The notes beneath the pieces were generated by a model. The model made no database searches and had not been told where the DNA came from. It was given only the letters and a program-made list of their open reading frames with translations. A program made the translations under genes and the position numbers. A DNA stretch of 5,624 nt from Thermoplasmata archaeon. GTDB taxonomy: Archaea > Thermoplasmatota > Thermoplasmata > Lutacidiplasmatales > UBA184. The DNA is taken from positions 1 to 5,624 of the forward strand of contig JAJYUO010000084.1 of the NCBI GenBank assembly GCA_021792485.1, written 5' to 3'. Shown here in pieces: positions 5,373 through 5,624 of the stretch. Numbering within the stretch: position 1 is the stretch's first letter; each line of letters begins with the position of its first letter.

Positions 5373-5624
5373 CGCGGTCCTCCGGGATCCTCCCGGATTC
5401 GGCCCAGCGCACGAGGCGTTGAATCCGCTCGAGTGCCTGCCGCCGTCCACGGGGACCCCGGGGGCCGAGGAACGCCGAGGCACCGAGGAGCCTCCTCCGG
5501 GAACCCCCTCGGTCGATCGCCTTGTACAGCGCGCGAGCGAGCGCGAGGGGGCGGCCGGTGACCCTCACCGCGTCGCGGTCCGCCCGCAGCTCTTCGCGAA
5601 CGGACCAGAGCCCGGAGAAGTAGT
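5365..5624 (-). CDS. M48 family (HtpX-like) metalloprotease, C-terminal fragment
   Basis: The open frame enters from the right edge and ends at TAA (5367-5365), giving the last 85 residues. The visible start runs YFSGLWSVREELRADRD, then AVRVTGRPLALARALYKAI. E-L-R-A-D followed by a small helix and T-G-R-P-x-A-L-A-x-A-L is the third-ligand region of M48 zinc peptidases. The glutamate at 5590-5592 would be the third zinc ligand and the aspartate at 5578-5580 the conserved partner. The H-E-x-x-H motif and the membrane helices lie outside the window. The last 45 residues are arginine-rich with an ERIQRL segment like the family's C-terminal helix. A GTG at 5568 could be mistaken for the start, but the family motif lies upstream of it. 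HtpX-type enzymes are membrane proteases that degrade damaged membrane proteins. The stop overlaps the next gene's GTG by 8 nt, so the two genes are probably cotranscribed. Confidence 0.8.
   Translation of the reverse strand, partial: YFSGLWSVREELRADRDAVRVTGRPLALARALYKAIDRGGSRRRLLGASAFLGPRGPRGRRQALERIQRLVRWAESGRIPEDRGA
5379..5383 (-). promoter_or_regulatory. Shine-Dalgarno GGAGG deciding the surface-protein start
   Basis: On the minus strand GGAGG is followed by 6 nt and then GTG (5372-5370). It lies inside the end of the protease gene. This site selects the GTG directly before the signal peptide over the ORF's more distant start at 5483, which overlaps the protease coding sequence by more than 100 nt. 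Confidence 0.65.

Noticed and set aside
5384..5400. Short imperfect inverted repeat around GGGATCCTCCCGG as a terminator or operator
   Set aside because: It lies inside the protease coding sequence, is imperfect and short, and has no T-run. Such matches are common in GC-rich DNA.
5365..5568. 67-residue minus-strand ORF starting at GTG 5568 as a stand-alone gene
   Set aside because: The frame stays open to the window edge and the M48 zinc-ligand motif lies upstream of this GTG, so it is an internal codon of a truncated protease.
1..5624. CRISPR array, tRNA or rRNA gene, transposase or attachment site
   Set aside because: I saw no spaced direct repeats, cloverleaf or rRNA-like segments, or transposase motifs. 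The window is almost entirely accounted for by coding genes.

Overview
The window reads as a GC-rich archaeal chromosome segment with no mobile elements, repeats, RNA genes or long non-coding stretches. The archaeal call rests on three genes: an archaeosine-type tRNA-guanine transglycosylase with a C-terminal PUA domain (131-2077), an archaeal Kae1 (2375-3388) and a geranylgeranyl-reductase-family flavoprotein of archaeal lipid metabolism (3409-4638). The proteins are not unusually acidic, so a haloarchaeon is unlikely. A GC-rich Thermoplasmatota-like euryarchaeon is my tentative guess, from overall flavour only.

Plus strand, 1-4638: five genes in one direction. They are the last 40 codons of a probable family-5 uracil-DNA glycosylase, then tgtA, an unrecognised 76-residue protein, kae1 and the reductase. 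Gaps are 6, 27, 39 and 20 nt, so the set looks like one transcription unit or a tight cluster with internal promoters. tgtA and kae1 both act on tRNA (G15 archaeosine and A37 threonylcarbamoyladenosine). The small protein sits between them. The glycosylase and the reductase are unrelated to them by pathway.

Minus strand, 4617-5624: two genes pointing toward the plus-strand set. The C-terminus of an M48 (HtpX-like) zinc metalloprotease enters from the right edge. It overlaps by 8 nt the start of a small secreted, C-terminally anchored, sequon-rich surface protein. That protein's 3' end overlaps the reductase's 3' end by 22 nt on opposite strands. Together these two look like an envelope module.

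Two kinds of translation start alternate. tgtA, kae1 and the surface protein have Shine-Dalgarno-like sequences at good spacing. The 76-residue gene and the reductase have none, but each has an AT-rich, TATA-like hexamer about 25-30 nt upstream of its start codon, which suggests leaderless transcripts from internal promoters.

I see no clear new defence or mobile system. The least explained items are the 76-residue protein between two tRNA-modification genes and the protease/surface-protein pair.
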